Shown in pieces: positions 27,432 through 37,031 of a stretch of DNA of 64,000 nt. Position 1 is the first letter of the stretch. The number at the start of each line of letters is the position of its first letter. The DNA lies in the NCBI RefSeq assembly GCF_009911795.1, contig NZ_CP047898.1, positions 2,790,001-2,854,000 of the forward strand. The letters are read 5' to 3'. A program made the position numbers and the translations under genes. The notes under the pieces were generated by a model. It made no database searches. It saw nothing but the letters and a program-made list of their open reading frames with translations, and was not told the DNA's origin. Origin of the DNA: Pseudarthrobacter psychrotolerans (lineage in GTDB: Bacteria > Actinomycetota > Actinomycetes > Actinomycetales > Micrococcaceae).

Positions 27432-28478
27432 CTACCCGCTGAAGGGGACCTTCTCCCAGGTCAGAATGTCAGCGCCCTTGGCGCCGTTTCCGGCCACTGT
27501 GAATCTGACGTAATTGGTGGCGTTGTTGGAGCCGTCGACGGTGATGCGCTGCAGGTCATCAGCGGCGGTCTGGCCATAGACCCTCAGCCACGGTGAGCCC
27601 TCGGCAAGCGGCTGGTTTTCGGCGTAGACGTGGCTGTCACCGTTGACGAGGTAGACCGGACCGTCGAAGCGGTTGGTCTCCTCGATGATTGTCTGGATGA
27701 TTTCCCGGAACCCTGAGACTGTTTCCGGGTTGGCCAGGGCTGCATCGAGCAGGGCGGGGTCGAACATGTCAGCCTGGGTCATCAGGACCACGGCCCGGTC
27801 ATTGCGGCGCGTGGCGTCATGGAAGGTGCCCCGGATCTGCTCCAGGACAGCCGCGGTTCGGTGCTCCACTTCAGCCAGCTGCTCGGGCGTTGGGGCGGTT
27901 TCACCGAGGCCGGTCCACGGCTGGAGGGAGTTGTTGCTGCCCTGGACGTTCACCACGGAGAACGCCACGCGGTTCTGCGTGAAGCGGACGTTCTCCGGCA
28001 GGCCGAGGCTTTCCTGGGTCTTGACCGGCATGGTCTCGCCGAGGGTCTTGCCGGGTTCGTCGAAGAAGACCTCGCGCAGCTTGTCCAGCCGCTCCAACGG
28101 GTTGTAAGCGCCGTTGTTGGTCCGGTGGCAGTCCACCCATTCGTTGTCGCCGGGCGTGAAGACCAGCGGGTGCTCGAAGGTATCGAACTCGGCGCGGATG
28201 TGCTGGAAATATTCGTCCGAGCAGACGGATGACCCGTTCTTGATGTCCCCCACATGGGTGACAAACTTCAACTCCCTGTCGGCATTGATGTCCTGGATGC
28301 GTGCGGGGAACTTCGCGATTTCGCCGGCGCCGTAAGGGATGTCGCCGATGACACCGAAGCTGAACGCCTGTTCGCCGGCGGATGTGTCTCTGGCGGCAGC
28401 GGCGGGGATGATGCCGGCGCCGGCACTGACTGCGATGAGGGCCACTGCGGCGGCGGTCCTAAAACTGTTCAAGGGCAT
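27432..28478 (-). CDS. secreted calcineurin-like metallophosphoesterase
   Basis: A 348-residue exported protein; signal MPLNSFRTAAAVALIAVSAG ends near AAAARD. Metallophosphoesterase-type metal motifs: GVIGDIPYG, FVTHVGDIKNGSS, VFTPGDNEWVDCH (GDNE) and LVNGDSHVYAEN near the C-terminus. The fold is convincing, although the canonical DxH and GNHD forms are varied (GDIPY, GDNEW). Substrate unknown. It lies 58 bases downstream of another secreted phosphodiesterase-like gene on the same strand, so the two may act together on extracellular phosphoesters. AGGACTTCCCC precedes the ATG. Confidence 0.83.
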   Translation of the reverse strand: MPLNSFRTAAAVALIAVSAGAGIIPAAAARDTSAGEQAFSFGVIGDIPYGAGEIAKFPARIQDINADRELKFVTHVGDIKNGSSVCSDEYFQHIRAEFDTFEHPLVFTPGDNEWVDCHRTNNGAYNPLERLDKLREVFFDEPGKTLGETMPVKTQESLGLPENVRFTQNRVAFSVVNVQGSNNSLQPWTGLGETAPTPEQLAEVEHRTAAVLEQIRGTFHDATRRNDRAVVLMTQADMFDPALLDAALANPETVSGFREIIQTIIEETNRFDGPVYLVNGDSHVYAENQPLAEGSPWLRVYGQTAADDLQRITVDGSNNATNYVRFTVAGNGAKGADILTWEKVPFSG

Positions 28479-28536
28479 GGGGAAGTCCTAACTGAGGATT
28501 TGGCAGTGTAGAAAACGGGAGCGCGGCAGAGCCGGG

Positions 28537-29400
28537 CTACTGGCCTTTGGCGCTCAGAAACTCGGCCAGGCCCACGAGATCGTCGGTGTTGATGTGGTCT
28601 ACATTGGCCTCAAAGAGCTCGTTCCACATGGCGCCACGAGCAAGGCCGGGCTGGTCTGGGGTGGCCCAGAAGCGGACACGGTAGCCTGCGGCGTGTGCCG
28701 TCTCCACGTAGGCGCGCAGCTTGGCCCGCTCAGGCTCGGGCATGGGGCCCACACCTTTCCAGGTGAACAGATTGGTCCAGTTTTCGCTGATCAGGGGCAT
28801 CAGGCCGGCCGGCTTTCCCGATGTGAGGTCGCTCGAGCGCCCGTCAAAGAACGCGAACCGTTTGTCCATCGACTGCATGGTGGCCAACGGACGGTTACCG
28901 CTGATGACCGCGGTGACGGGGCCGGTCTTGGTGGTGCCGTTGCTGTAGCGGCTCATGATGGCCCGGTGCTCGTCCAGCTCCTGCTCAATGGCAGCGTAAG
29001 TGGTTTCGCCGTCGCTCTTTATGTCGATCAGCAGCTGCAGGCTGCCGTCCCATTTCGGATAGACACTGTGGCCTTGGTTCCGCACCAGGTCCTCCAACGG
29101 ATCCAGATACATGCTTTCAAGCGTCACTCCGGGCTGTACGTCCTCCCTGTCATGGGCCACCAGAAGTTCGCCGTCAACCAGCCACACATCCGCTTCGACG
29201 CTGGTAAACCCATGCTCCAGTGCGTCGAAGAGGGGGCGGTCATGCTCGTAGTCGTTATGCCCATGCGCTGCAGCCAGCGGCTGCCCGAGAACTACTGTCG
29301 ATGCTGCGGGGCCGGCGGAGGGTTCAGCGGACGGTGGGGCTGCGGTTCCGGTCATGGACGTAAGGGCCACAAAGGCGGTGACAGCGCTTTTCACGAACAC
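28537..29400 (-). CDS. secreted PI-PLC/GDPD-superfamily phosphodiesterase-like protein
   Basis: A 287-residue exported TIM-barrel protein. The mature N-terminus AAHGHNDYEHDRPLFDALEH, then FTSVEADVWLVDGELLVAHD, matches the phospholipase C/glycerophosphodiesterase superfamily: His and Asn of HGHND, Glu-x-Asp of VEADV, and the second His in VAHD. It is closest to the bacterial AIM6-like group, of unproven substrate. C-terminal YRVRFWATPDQ and VDHINTDDLVGLAEFL are typical. GTG start at 29400 with GAGGAGAACCCT before it. Confidence 0.83.
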   Translation of the reverse strand: MFVKSAVTAFVALTSMTGTAAPPSAEPSAGPAASTVVLGQPLAAAHGHNDYEHDRPLFDALEHGFTSVEADVWLVDGELLVAHDREDVQPGVTLESMYLDPLEDLVRNQGHSVYPKWDGSLQLLIDIKSDGETTYAAIEQELDEHRAIMSRYSNGTTKTGPVTAVISGNRPLATMQSMDKRFAFFDGRSSDLTSGKPAGLMPLISENWTNLFTWKGVGPMPEPERAKLRAYVETAHAAGYRVRFWATPDQPGLARGAMWNELFEANVDHINTDDLVGLAEFLSAKGQ

Positions 29401-29568
29401 AGGGTTCTCCTCGGTTCAGTCAATGGCCGCTCAGGGAACCGTGCTATCGGGCCATACGGCGCTGAGTGGGCGTGCACTAAGAGACTTCATGCCGCGGACT
29501 AACGGCCCGGGACCACACGGTTTCGGGGCCATGAACAGAAGCCGTCCTGGTAGCTGAAAACGTAAATC

Positions 29569-30081
29569 TCAGAGTGCTGCCCGGAAGCCTTCGACAAACA
29601 GCTGCGCCCTTTCGTCCGCGTACTTTTCCAAGGGCACAAGGCCCGTGGCGATATCGGAGCGTCCGCTGGGGGCAACCGATTCGATGTAAAGCCGGGAGGT
29701 TTCTACAACGAGAACAAAACGCGGCGGCGGAAACCACTCTGTCGCTCCGTCCGGCGCGCTGGCATCCTCGAGATCCGGTTCGCGGGCCAGCTGCATGTAC
29801 TTAGTTATGCCTTCATGTAGTGGAACTGCGCCGCCCGGGAGGGCAAGCTGGAGTTCCCCCTCCCGCGTTATGTTCAAATACACGGCACCGTGCGGATGGT
29901 AAGTAAAGCCATCGTCTCTTCGTTTGAACAAGGCGTCCGCTACCGGCAAGACATTGTCGGGAATGGCCTCGAGAATTCCGGCCTTAGCGTAGGTTTCAAG
30001 AGTCCGCGATCCGAGCTCCCGCAAGAATGGCGCGAGCGCTGCTACCCGCTGCCTCAGCTCAGCCTCATCAGCGTCCATCAT
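29569..30081 (-). CDS. hypothetical protein
   Basis: Not recognised. About 170 residues, soluble: a helical start (DEAELRQRVAALAPFLREL) followed by a beta-rich part (GFTYHPHGAVYLNITREGEL, WFPPPRFVLVVETSRLYIES). Two adjacent ATG codons at 30081 and 30078; no clear ribosome-binding site. Codon use is less G/C-biased than its neighbours, which could reflect transfer. Confidence 0.5.
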   Translation of the reverse strand: MMDADEAELRQRVAALAPFLRELGSRTLETYAKAGILEAIPDNVLPVADALFKRRDDGFTYHPHGAVYLNITREGELQLALPGGAVPLHEGITKYMQLAREPDLEDASAPDGATEWFPPPRFVLVVETSRLYIESVAPSGRSDIATGLVPLEKYADERAQLFVEGFRAAL

Positions 30082-30131
30082 GGCCCGATAGTACGCTCCA
30101 TGTGATCATCCTGTTACCCATCAGGCGTGGA

Positions 30132-30169
30132 AACGGACGACGGCGGGGACCTCCCGCCGTCGTCCGCTT
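30132..30169. repeat. GACGACGGCGGG hairpin repeat, copy 5
   Basis: AACGGACGACGGCGGGGA / TCCCGCCGTCGTCCGCTT. It lies upstream of the minus-strand gene at 29569-30081 and before a decayed protease gene, so here it does not follow an intact 3' end. Confidence 0.92.
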
Positions 30170-30239
30170 GCGTCTTGGCCGGGGTACTATGCTGTTCGCC
30201 CAGCGGGCGTATTCCGCCGTGGGCCATCGATGAGGCATT

Positions 30240-30870
30240 AGGCAAGCCGCAAGCCCCCGAGCCCTGGCGAGGCCCCCCTTTTTTCGCGAAGCTCAGGAAA
30301 GGGGCCCGTCTACGGCAGGAAGCGGCCAGTCCGCGGGCGCAAACGGAGAACCCGGTCCGCCACGGTCCTGGGCGTTGCCCTGGTGGTGGCTCTCTACTTC
30401 ACGCCGACTCTCTTCGAACGGTTCCGGCAGCCCTTCCCCACCTCTCAGGCGCCAAAAGTGCCTCCACCGGGTATGAGGCGGCGTCATCCCCTCTCGGACT
30501 CCCGGCGGCCTCCAGCGGCTCGACTGCCTACGTCCTGCAGAAGTCGCCGGACCCGGGCCAGCCCTTTGTTGCCTACGACCCATGCCGCGCCGTGCACTAC
30601 GTGGTCCGGCCGGACAATGCGCCGCCAGGAACTGACCGGCTCATCCAAGGGGACCGTATCCTCAGTTTCCGCCGCCTCCGGACTGCAGGTCATGTATGAC
30701 GGAATCACGGCCGAAGCGCCATCGGAGACTCGCGAAACATACCAGCCTGAGCGCTACGGCAAGCAATGGGGCTCACGGCTGACTGGGCTATGTAGAGCCG
30801 TCTGGCAGCCCTGCCGAAAATGGAGTTCCTCAGCGAGGACTGTGAAGCATTCAAGCTGGCGCAGTTCCAT
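30240..30870 (+). pseudogene. remnant of a secreted zinc-metalloprotease-like protein
   Basis: Fragments in two frames match an actinobacterial matrixin-like peptidase N-terminal region: PGQPFVAYDPCRAVHYVVRP and DNAPPGTDRLIQ in one frame, then VSSVSAASGLQVMYDGITAE and SETRETYQPERYGKQWG in another, after a frameshift near 30650. The segment that should carry the HExxH zinc site is missing; the sequence breaks up after about 30780. About 270 further bases before the next gene hold nothing recognisable. The gene is dead. Confidence 0.6.
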
Positions 30871-31142
30871 GGAGGCCAAATCGATATGAACCCTGGGCTG
30901 GGCTCCCGTAATTCTTCGGACTTCCTGTTGCGCCGGACCACGGATTCAGGCACACTGGCTACAGATCCGCAGGAACAAATGCTTCCGCCGATCCAGCCCG
31001 CCGGACAATTCGGCCGGCCACCGCCCCATCAGAGATGCCGGGCAACCCCTCTGGAACCACCGCTTTCCGCCTCCCCGGGTGCACCCCCCGGAAGCCTGTA
31101 CCCCTCCAGAGTCCCGGGATCCCCGCCGAGAAAGAGACCATC

Positions 31143-31367
31143 ATGATCAAGCGCCACTCGGACCTCGTCCTGGAAATCATTGCCCACGATCCTGACACCG
31201 TCGAAAACGACCTCAACACCGCCGTGGAAATGGCCCGGGATCACGCCATGCAGGAAAGCCGCCACGGCATCCTGGTGACACAACACAGCTACACGAACTA
31301 CACCGTCGCCGTCAGCCGCGACGTCCCCTACGGGCAGACCCATGAATGGCGGGAACTGACCGTCTAG
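31143..31367 (+). CDS. small hypothetical protein
   Basis: Not recognised. 74 residues: MIKRHSDLVLEIIAHDPDTV ... GQTHEWRELTV. It looks like a compact alpha/beta protein with an amphipathic helix (DLNTAVEMARDHAMQES) between strands. GAGAAAGAGACCATC lies before the ATG, supporting this start. A perfect hairpin repeat follows 11 bases after the stop. Confidence 0.6.
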   Translation: MIKRHSDLVLEIIAHDPDTVENDLNTAVEMARDHAMQESRHGILVTQHSYTNYTVAVSRDVPYGQTHEWRELTV

Positions 31368-31378
31368 CAGCGAGGCGA

Positions 31379-31412
31379 GCGGACGACGGCGGGACCTCCC
31401 GCCGTCGTCCGC
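31379..31412. repeat. GACGACGGCGGG hairpin repeat, copy 6
   Basis: Perfect GCGGACGACGGCGGGA / TCCCGCCGTCGTCCGC, followed by the family tail TGCGTTTGGGGCCG. It lies between two plus-strand genes. Confidence 0.93.
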
Positions 31413-31477
31413 CTGCGTTTGGGGCCGTTCCCCCACCGCGCCGACCAGCCGGCATCGGGGCGCGGTAGTTTGGTGGC

Positions 31478-32050
31478 ATGACGAAAAGCTACCGGTACGA
31501 CGTGGAGGTCCTGCATCTCCTGGTCTCGCCGGCGCACGCCTACTTCGGCCGCGCCCGCGAGGGTGCCGCGGATGTCCCCACCACAGATGCCGGGCGGGCG
31601 GAGCTCGTGGCGGGCAAGGGCATCGTCGGTGACCGGTTCTTCGGCAAGGCCGCGCACATGGACGCAGCAGTCACCCTGTTTGCCATCGAGTCCCTTGAGG
31701 CCATCGCGGCAGAGCTGGAAACGGCGCCGTTGGACCCGCTCCTGACCAGGCGCAATATTGTCCTCCGAGGCGCCCACCTGGCTCCGCTGCTGGGACACGA
31801 CTTCGCCCTTGAATCCCAGGGGGACCTGGTGCGGCTCACGGCAGGGCGGCCCGCAAACCCCTGCGTCTGGATGGATGAGATGCTCGCGCCGGGCGCACAC
31901 AAAGCGATGCGCGGGCGGGGCGGCATGCGGTGCCGGGTACTTTCCGACGGCGTTCTGCACCGAGGACCGGCCGTGCTGGTCAGCCCCGTGCCGCTGGAGC
32001 CGGGGCGCGCCGGTGAGGCTACGCTTCTGCGGGCGTCGCGGCTGCCCTAA
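31478..32050 (+). CDS. MOSC domain protein
   Basis: A 190-residue stand-alone MOSC domain (molybdenum cofactor sulfurase C-terminal type). Features: VEVLHLLVSPAHAYFGRARE, GKGIVGDRFFGKAAHMDAAV (the GI-GDR-G motif), LTRRNIVLRG, and the conserved Cys region PANPCVWMDEMLAPG followed by GRGGMRCRVLSDG. Such proteins carry Mo-bound sulfur or reduce N-hydroxylated compounds; the partner here is unknown. It converges on a truncated glyoxalase-family gene. Confidence 0.87.
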   Translation: MTKSYRYDVEVLHLLVSPAHAYFGRAREGAADVPTTDAGRAELVAGKGIVGDRFFGKAAHMDAAVTLFAIESLEAIAAELETAPLDPLLTRRNIVLRGAHLAPLLGHDFALESQGDLVRLTAGRPANPCVWMDEMLAPGAHKAMRGRGGMRCRVLSDGVLHRGPAVLVSPVPLEPGRAGEATLLRASRLP

Positions 32051-32068
32051 GCGTAGGCCCGCTGGCGG

Positions 32069-32375
32069 TCAGACGTGCTGATCCACGAGCACCGGGTTAC
32101 TGTCGGGATCCACACCGATAAAGTTCCCGGGACCGGTCGTCGCCTCGTCTGCCTCGTCTGCCTCGGCAACGAACTCCGCACCCTGGGCCTTGAGTTCCCG
32201 CTGGAGGTCGCGCACATCGGCGAAGGAATCCAGCGCTTCGGCGTTCTGGCTCCAGCCCGGGTTGAACGTCAGCATGTTCTTCTCAAACATCCCCTGGAAG
32301 AGGCCAATAACCGTCTCGCCGTTCTTGAGGATCAGCCAGTTCTGGGTGATGTCGCCCCCGAAGCTCGTGAAGCCA
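32069..32375 (-). pseudogene. VOC (glyoxalase) family protein, C-terminal part only
   Basis: The minus-strand frame from 32375 reads LGFTSFGGDITQNWLILKNG, then ETVIGLFQGMFEKNML, LDSFADVRDLQRELKAQGAE and IGVDPDSNPVLVDQHV: the C-terminal module of a vicinal-oxygen-chelate protein. The N-terminal module is missing. A hairpin repeat abuts the truncation exactly, with a TetR remnant beyond it. The open frame continues through the repeat to 32752, but that part is not VOC sequence. Deletion between repeats is a plausible cause. Confidence 0.72.
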
Positions 32376-32411
32376 AGGACGACGACGGAGCCTCCCGCCG
32401 TCGTCCGCTTG
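32376..32411. repeat. GACGACGGCGGG hairpin repeat, copy 7, at a gene truncation
   Basis: Degenerate left arm (AAGGACGACGACGGAG), perfect right arm (CTCCCGCCGTCGTCCGCTT) and family tail TGGGTTGGGTGCCGCT. It abuts the point where the VOC gene loses its N-terminal half. Confidence 0.82.
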
Positions 32412-32459
32412 GGTTGGGTGCCGCTCCCCCGGGTCTCAAGCTTTTGACAGGACCTCCGG

Positions 32460-32790
32460 CTACGCCCGATCCAGCCGCGCAGCCTTGGACGTCCAGCCCC
32501 GCCGGTGGAGCCGTTCGATGCCGTCCAGGAGGAGATCCAGGGCGAAGTCGAACTCAAACTGGTCGTCGCGGCCATGGCGCACCACCGAGTCATCGTCATG
32601 GTTGGCTTCCGTTGCAACCTGCAGGACGTTCGGGTAGCGGACGGACATCTCCTGGAATATGGCAGCCTGGACTTCCGGCGCCACTTCAGCCGGCGCTTCG
32701 CCGGACTCGCTGGCGGTTGAGTCGAAAAGTTCCGATTCAAAGGCGGCTCCACTCAGGTGCGCAGTAAGCGACTGCCACCGGTTGAAACTT
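32460..32790 (-). pseudogene. TetR family regulator, C-terminal fragment
   Basis: The minus-strand frame reads SGAAFESELFDSTASESGEA, then FQEMSVRYPNVLQVATEANH and DDQFEFDFALDLLLDGIERL before its stop: the ligand-binding C-terminal domain of a TetC-type TetR repressor. The DNA-binding N-terminus is absent; the fragment ends at the promoter of the acyl-CoA operon. Confidence 0.65.
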
Positions 32791-32834
32791 AGTTTCTATT
32801 GACGTGACACTGAGGTTCACGGTATAACTGTGTT

Positions 32835-32835
<1 letters not shown>
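32784..32835 (+). promoter_or_regulatory. promoter and palindromic operator of the acyl-CoA operon; probable leaderless start
   Basis: TTGACG (32799-32804), an 18-base spacer and TATAAC (32823-32828) form a promoter whose predicted transcript starts at or beside the GTG at 32835, so translation may be leaderless; no ribosome site is present. The perfect palindrome GAAAC-TTA-GTTTC (32784-32796) sits just upstream of the -35 box and is a good operator candidate for the TetR at 38211 or for the regulator now surviving only as a fragment. Confidence 0.6.
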
Positions 32836-34193
<1,358 letters not shown>

Positions 34194-34199
34194 GGATGT

Positions 34200-35387
34200 A
34201 TGAACATGCCCGACTATGACGTCGCTGAACCACTGGACACGGACTACTACACCGTCTTCGCGAACATTCCCGCACCCGACCGCGAAGCGTGGCGGCGCGC
34301 CCGGATCTTCACCGCGGAGGCCCTGCCGCAGATGAACGACTACTGGGAACGGGCCGAGTTCCCCGCCCACCTGGCCAAGCGGATGGGCACCATGAACCTG
34401 CTGGCCGATGGCATTGACGTACAAGGCCTGGAGCCGATGTCCGCGCTGGCCGCCGGCCTGGTCAACATGGAGGTCTCCCGCGGGGACGGTTCGCTGGGTA
34501 CGGTGATCGCAGTCCAGGGCGGCCTGGTACTACGGACGATTGCCCTTTTTGGCTCCGAAGCCCAGCGCCAGACCTGGCTGGGTCCGCTGGCCCGCGGCGA
34601 AAAGCTCGGCGCCTTCGCCCTGACGGAACCCGACCACGGCTCGGATTCCGTGGCACTGGAAACAACCGCCACGCTCGACGGGGAGGACTACGTCCTCAAC
34701 GGCGAGAAGAAGTGGATCGGCAACGGCTCCGTCGGCGATGTGACGGTGGTCTGGGCACGCGATGACGACGGCGATGTCCGCGGTTTCCTGGTGGAGCAGG
34801 ACCGGGAGGGTTACGAGGCCGAGACCATCACCGGAAAGGCCTCGCTGCGCGCAATACACCAGGCCCGGATCAAGCTCAACAACGTCCGCATTCCAAAGGC
34901 CAATCTTCTCCCCGGTGCCCGCACTTTCAAGGACACGTCCGAAGTCCTCGTTGCCACGCGCCTGGGGGTGGCCTGGTCCGCCCTCGGCCACGCCACCGCC
35001 GTCTACGAAGCCGCGTTGACCTATGCCAAGCAACGGACACAGTTCGGCAAGCCACTGGCCAAATTCCAACTTGTCCAGGAGCGCCTGGCGTACATGCTCT
35101 CGGAGCTGACCAGCATGCAGCTGCACTGCTTCCATCTTGCGGGGCTTGATGCGGTCGGCCAGATGCGCCCAACCCAGGCCTCGATGGCGAAGTACCACAA
35201 CACACGCAAGGCCCGCGAGCTGGCATCCATTGCCCGCGACATGTTGGGCGGCAATGGCATCCTGCTGGAAAACCACGTGATCCGGCACCTTCTGGACATC
35301 GAATCCATCCATACCTACGAAGGCACGCAAAGCATTCAGACCCTATTGATCGGCCGCGATGTCACCGGACAAAGCGCCTTCGCCTAA
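34200..35387 (+). CDS. acyl-CoA dehydrogenase (glutaryl-CoA dehydrogenase-like)
   Basis: A 395-residue flavoenzyme that introduces a 2,3 double bond into acyl-CoA. Features: FALTEPDHGSDSVALETTAT (flavin contact), DYVLNGEKKWIGNGSVGDVT, VRIPKANLLPGARTF, the C-terminal KQRTQFGKPLAKFQLVQERL, and MLGGNGILLENHVIRHLLDI, YEGTQSIQTLLIGRDVTG with the catalytic Glu in TYEGT. That catalytic region and FALTEPDHGSD are closest to the glutaryl-CoA dehydrogenase group. AAGGATGT lies before the ATG; a second ATG two codons on is equally possible. Confidence 0.9.
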   Translation: MNMPDYDVAEPLDTDYYTVFANIPAPDREAWRRARIFTAEALPQMNDYWERAEFPAHLAKRMGTMNLLADGIDVQGLEPMSALAAGLVNMEVSRGDGSLGTVIAVQGGLVLRTIALFGSEAQRQTWLGPLARGEKLGAFALTEPDHGSDSVALETTATLDGEDYVLNGEKKWIGNGSVGDVTVVWARDDDGDVRGFLVEQDREGYEAETITGKASLRAIHQARIKLNNVRIPKANLLPGARTFKDTSEVLVATRLGVAWSALGHATAVYEAALTYAKQRTQFGKPLAKFQLVQERLAYMLSELTSMQLHCFHLAGLDAVGQMRPTQASMAKYHNTRKARELASIARDMLGGNGILLENHVIRHLLDIESIHTYEGTQSIQTLLIGRDVTGQSAFA

Positions 35388-35396
35388 GGATTCGCC

Positions 35397-37031
35397 ATGA
35401 CCACAATTGAGCTTCCCAATGAAACCCCGCTGAGCCCCCTCCGGTTCCTGCAGCGCTCCGCCGAGGTGTTCGGACAGAAGACGGCGATCATCCACGGTGA
35501 CCGCTCCTATACCTACAGGGACTTCGCTGCCGAAGCCCAGGGGCTGGCCAAAGCGATCAAGAGCAGGATCCAGCCCGGCGATCGGGTGGCGTTCCTGTGT
35601 CCTAACGTGCCGGAACTGCTGATCGCCCATTACGCCGTCCCCTTGGCCGGGGGCGTCCTGGTGGCCCTGAACTCGCGGATGTCCGCCCGGGAACTCCAAT
35701 ACATCCTGGAGCATTCCGAAGCCAGGCTGCTGTTTGCCGATTCGGAACTGCTGGCCACCGTGGCCGGGCTGGACCTGGGTCCGACACAGCTGGCTGAGGT
35801 GATCGAAGTGCCTGACAGCACCGTCCCGTATCCGGAGGTCCCGGCGGGCGTGGCCGCCACGCAGTACGCGGACTTCCTCGCCGCGTCCGGACACCAGGAC
35901 GCAGATCTTCCGTGGAGCGTAGAGGACGAACGCGCCCCCATCACGCTGAACTACACCTCCGGCACCACGGGCAAGCCCAAGGGCGTGCTGTATTCGCATC
36001 GCGGTGCTTACCTGAACTCGCTCGGGGAAACCTTCCACAATCACTTCACCGGAGACACACGCTACCTCTGGACCCTTCCGATGTTCCACTGCAACGGCTG
36101 GTGCACCACTTGGGCCGTGACGGCGGCCGCAGGCGTCCACATCTGCCTGCGGGCAGTGCGCGCCGACGCCGTCTGGGACGCCATCGACACTCTCGGCGTC
36201 ACCAACCTCTGCGGCGCCCCCACGGTGTGCAGCATTATTGCCGGCGCGCCCCAGGCCCACGAGCTGAAGGAGCCGCTGCGGATCACGACGGCGGGCGCGC
36301 CGCCGTCGCCCGCAATCATCACCTCTCTGGAGGCAATCGGGATCAGCGTGGTCCACGTCTACGGCCTGACCGAGGTGTACGGGCCCTACACCATCTGCGA
36401 ATACCAGGCCGAGTGGGATGATCTTTCCACCCAGGACAGGGCCGTCAAGATCTCCCGCCAGGGGGTGGGGATGCTTCAGGCCGAGACGGCGCGCATCGTG
36501 GACGTGGACATGCTCGATGTCCCGGCCGACGGCGCAACGCTGGGCGAAATCGTGCTGCGGGGCAACAACGTGATGCTCGGTTATTTCAAGGATCCCGAGG
36601 CCACGGCCGACGCCTTCCGCGGCGGCTGGTTCCATACCGGAGACCTCGGCGTGATGCATCCCGACGGCTATATCCAGCTCAAGGACCGGGCCAAGGACAT
36701 CATCATCTCCGGCGGAGAAAACATCTCCACCATTGAGGTGGAGCAAGCCATTATCAGCCACCCGGCGGTGCTGAACGTGGCCGTGATCGGCGTCCCGCAC
36801 GAGAAATGGGGCGAACGCCCCGTGGCCTTTGTCATCCGTAGCAGCTCCAGCTCGGTCACGGCCGAGGAAATCCGCTCGCACGTCAAGGGCCTGCTCTCAG
36901 GATTTAAGGTTCCGGACCGGATCCTCTTTCCCGACGAACTCCCGCACAACTCCACCGGCAAGGTCCTGAAGTCGCGGCTACGCGCCCTGGACCTCAGCGC
37001 CCCAGCCCTCAGCAAGGAACCCACCAAATGA
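35397..37031 (+). CDS. AMP-forming acyl-CoA synthetase
   Basis: A 544-residue ligase activating a carboxylic acid with ATP and CoA. ANL-superfamily motifs: P-loop LNYTSGTTGKPKGVLYSHRG (A3), A5 HVYGLTEVYGPYTICE, A7 WFHTGDLGVMHPDGYIQLKD, A8 RAKDIIISGGENISTIEVEQ and the catalytic lysine in PHNSTGKVLKSRLR. It belongs to the medium-chain/dimethylsulfoniopropionate-type synthetase subgroup; the acid used is not evident. Its stop overlaps the thiolase start by ATGA. Confidence 0.93.
   Translation: MTTIELPNETPLSPLRFLQRSAEVFGQKTAIIHGDRSYTYRDFAAEAQGLAKAIKSRIQPGDRVAFLCPNVPELLIAHYAVPLAGGVLVALNSRMSARELQYILEHSEARLLFADSELLATVAGLDLGPTQLAEVIEVPDSTVPYPEVPAGVAATQYADFLAASGHQDADLPWSVEDERAPITLNYTSGTTGKPKGVLYSHRGAYLNSLGETFHNHFTGDTRYLWTLPMFHCNGWCTTWAVTAAAGVHICLRAVRADAVWDAIDTLGVTNLCGAPTVCSIIAGAPQAHELKEPLRITTAGAPPSPAIITSLEAIGISVVHVYGLTEVYGPYTICEYQAEWDDLSTQDRAVKISRQGVGMLQAETARIVDVDMLDVPADGATLGEIVLRGNNVMLGYFKDPEATADAFRGGWFHTGDLGVMHPDGYIQLKDRAKDIIISGGENISTIEVEQAIISHPAVLNVAVIGVPHEKWGERPVAFVIRSSSSSVTAEEIRSHVKGLLSGFKVPDRILFPDELPHNSTGKVLKSRLRALDLSAPALSKEPTK

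Noticed and set aside
32376..32752. Open frame joining the VOC remnant to upstream sequence as a novel fusion protein
   Set aside because: The upstream part is repeat and antiphase TetR sequence, so the frame is open by chance.
36285..36312. GACGGCGGGCGCGCCGCCGTC dyad
   Set aside because: It lies inside the acyl-CoA synthetase coding sequence and encodes conserved residues; it lacks the repeat's sequence beyond the G/C core.
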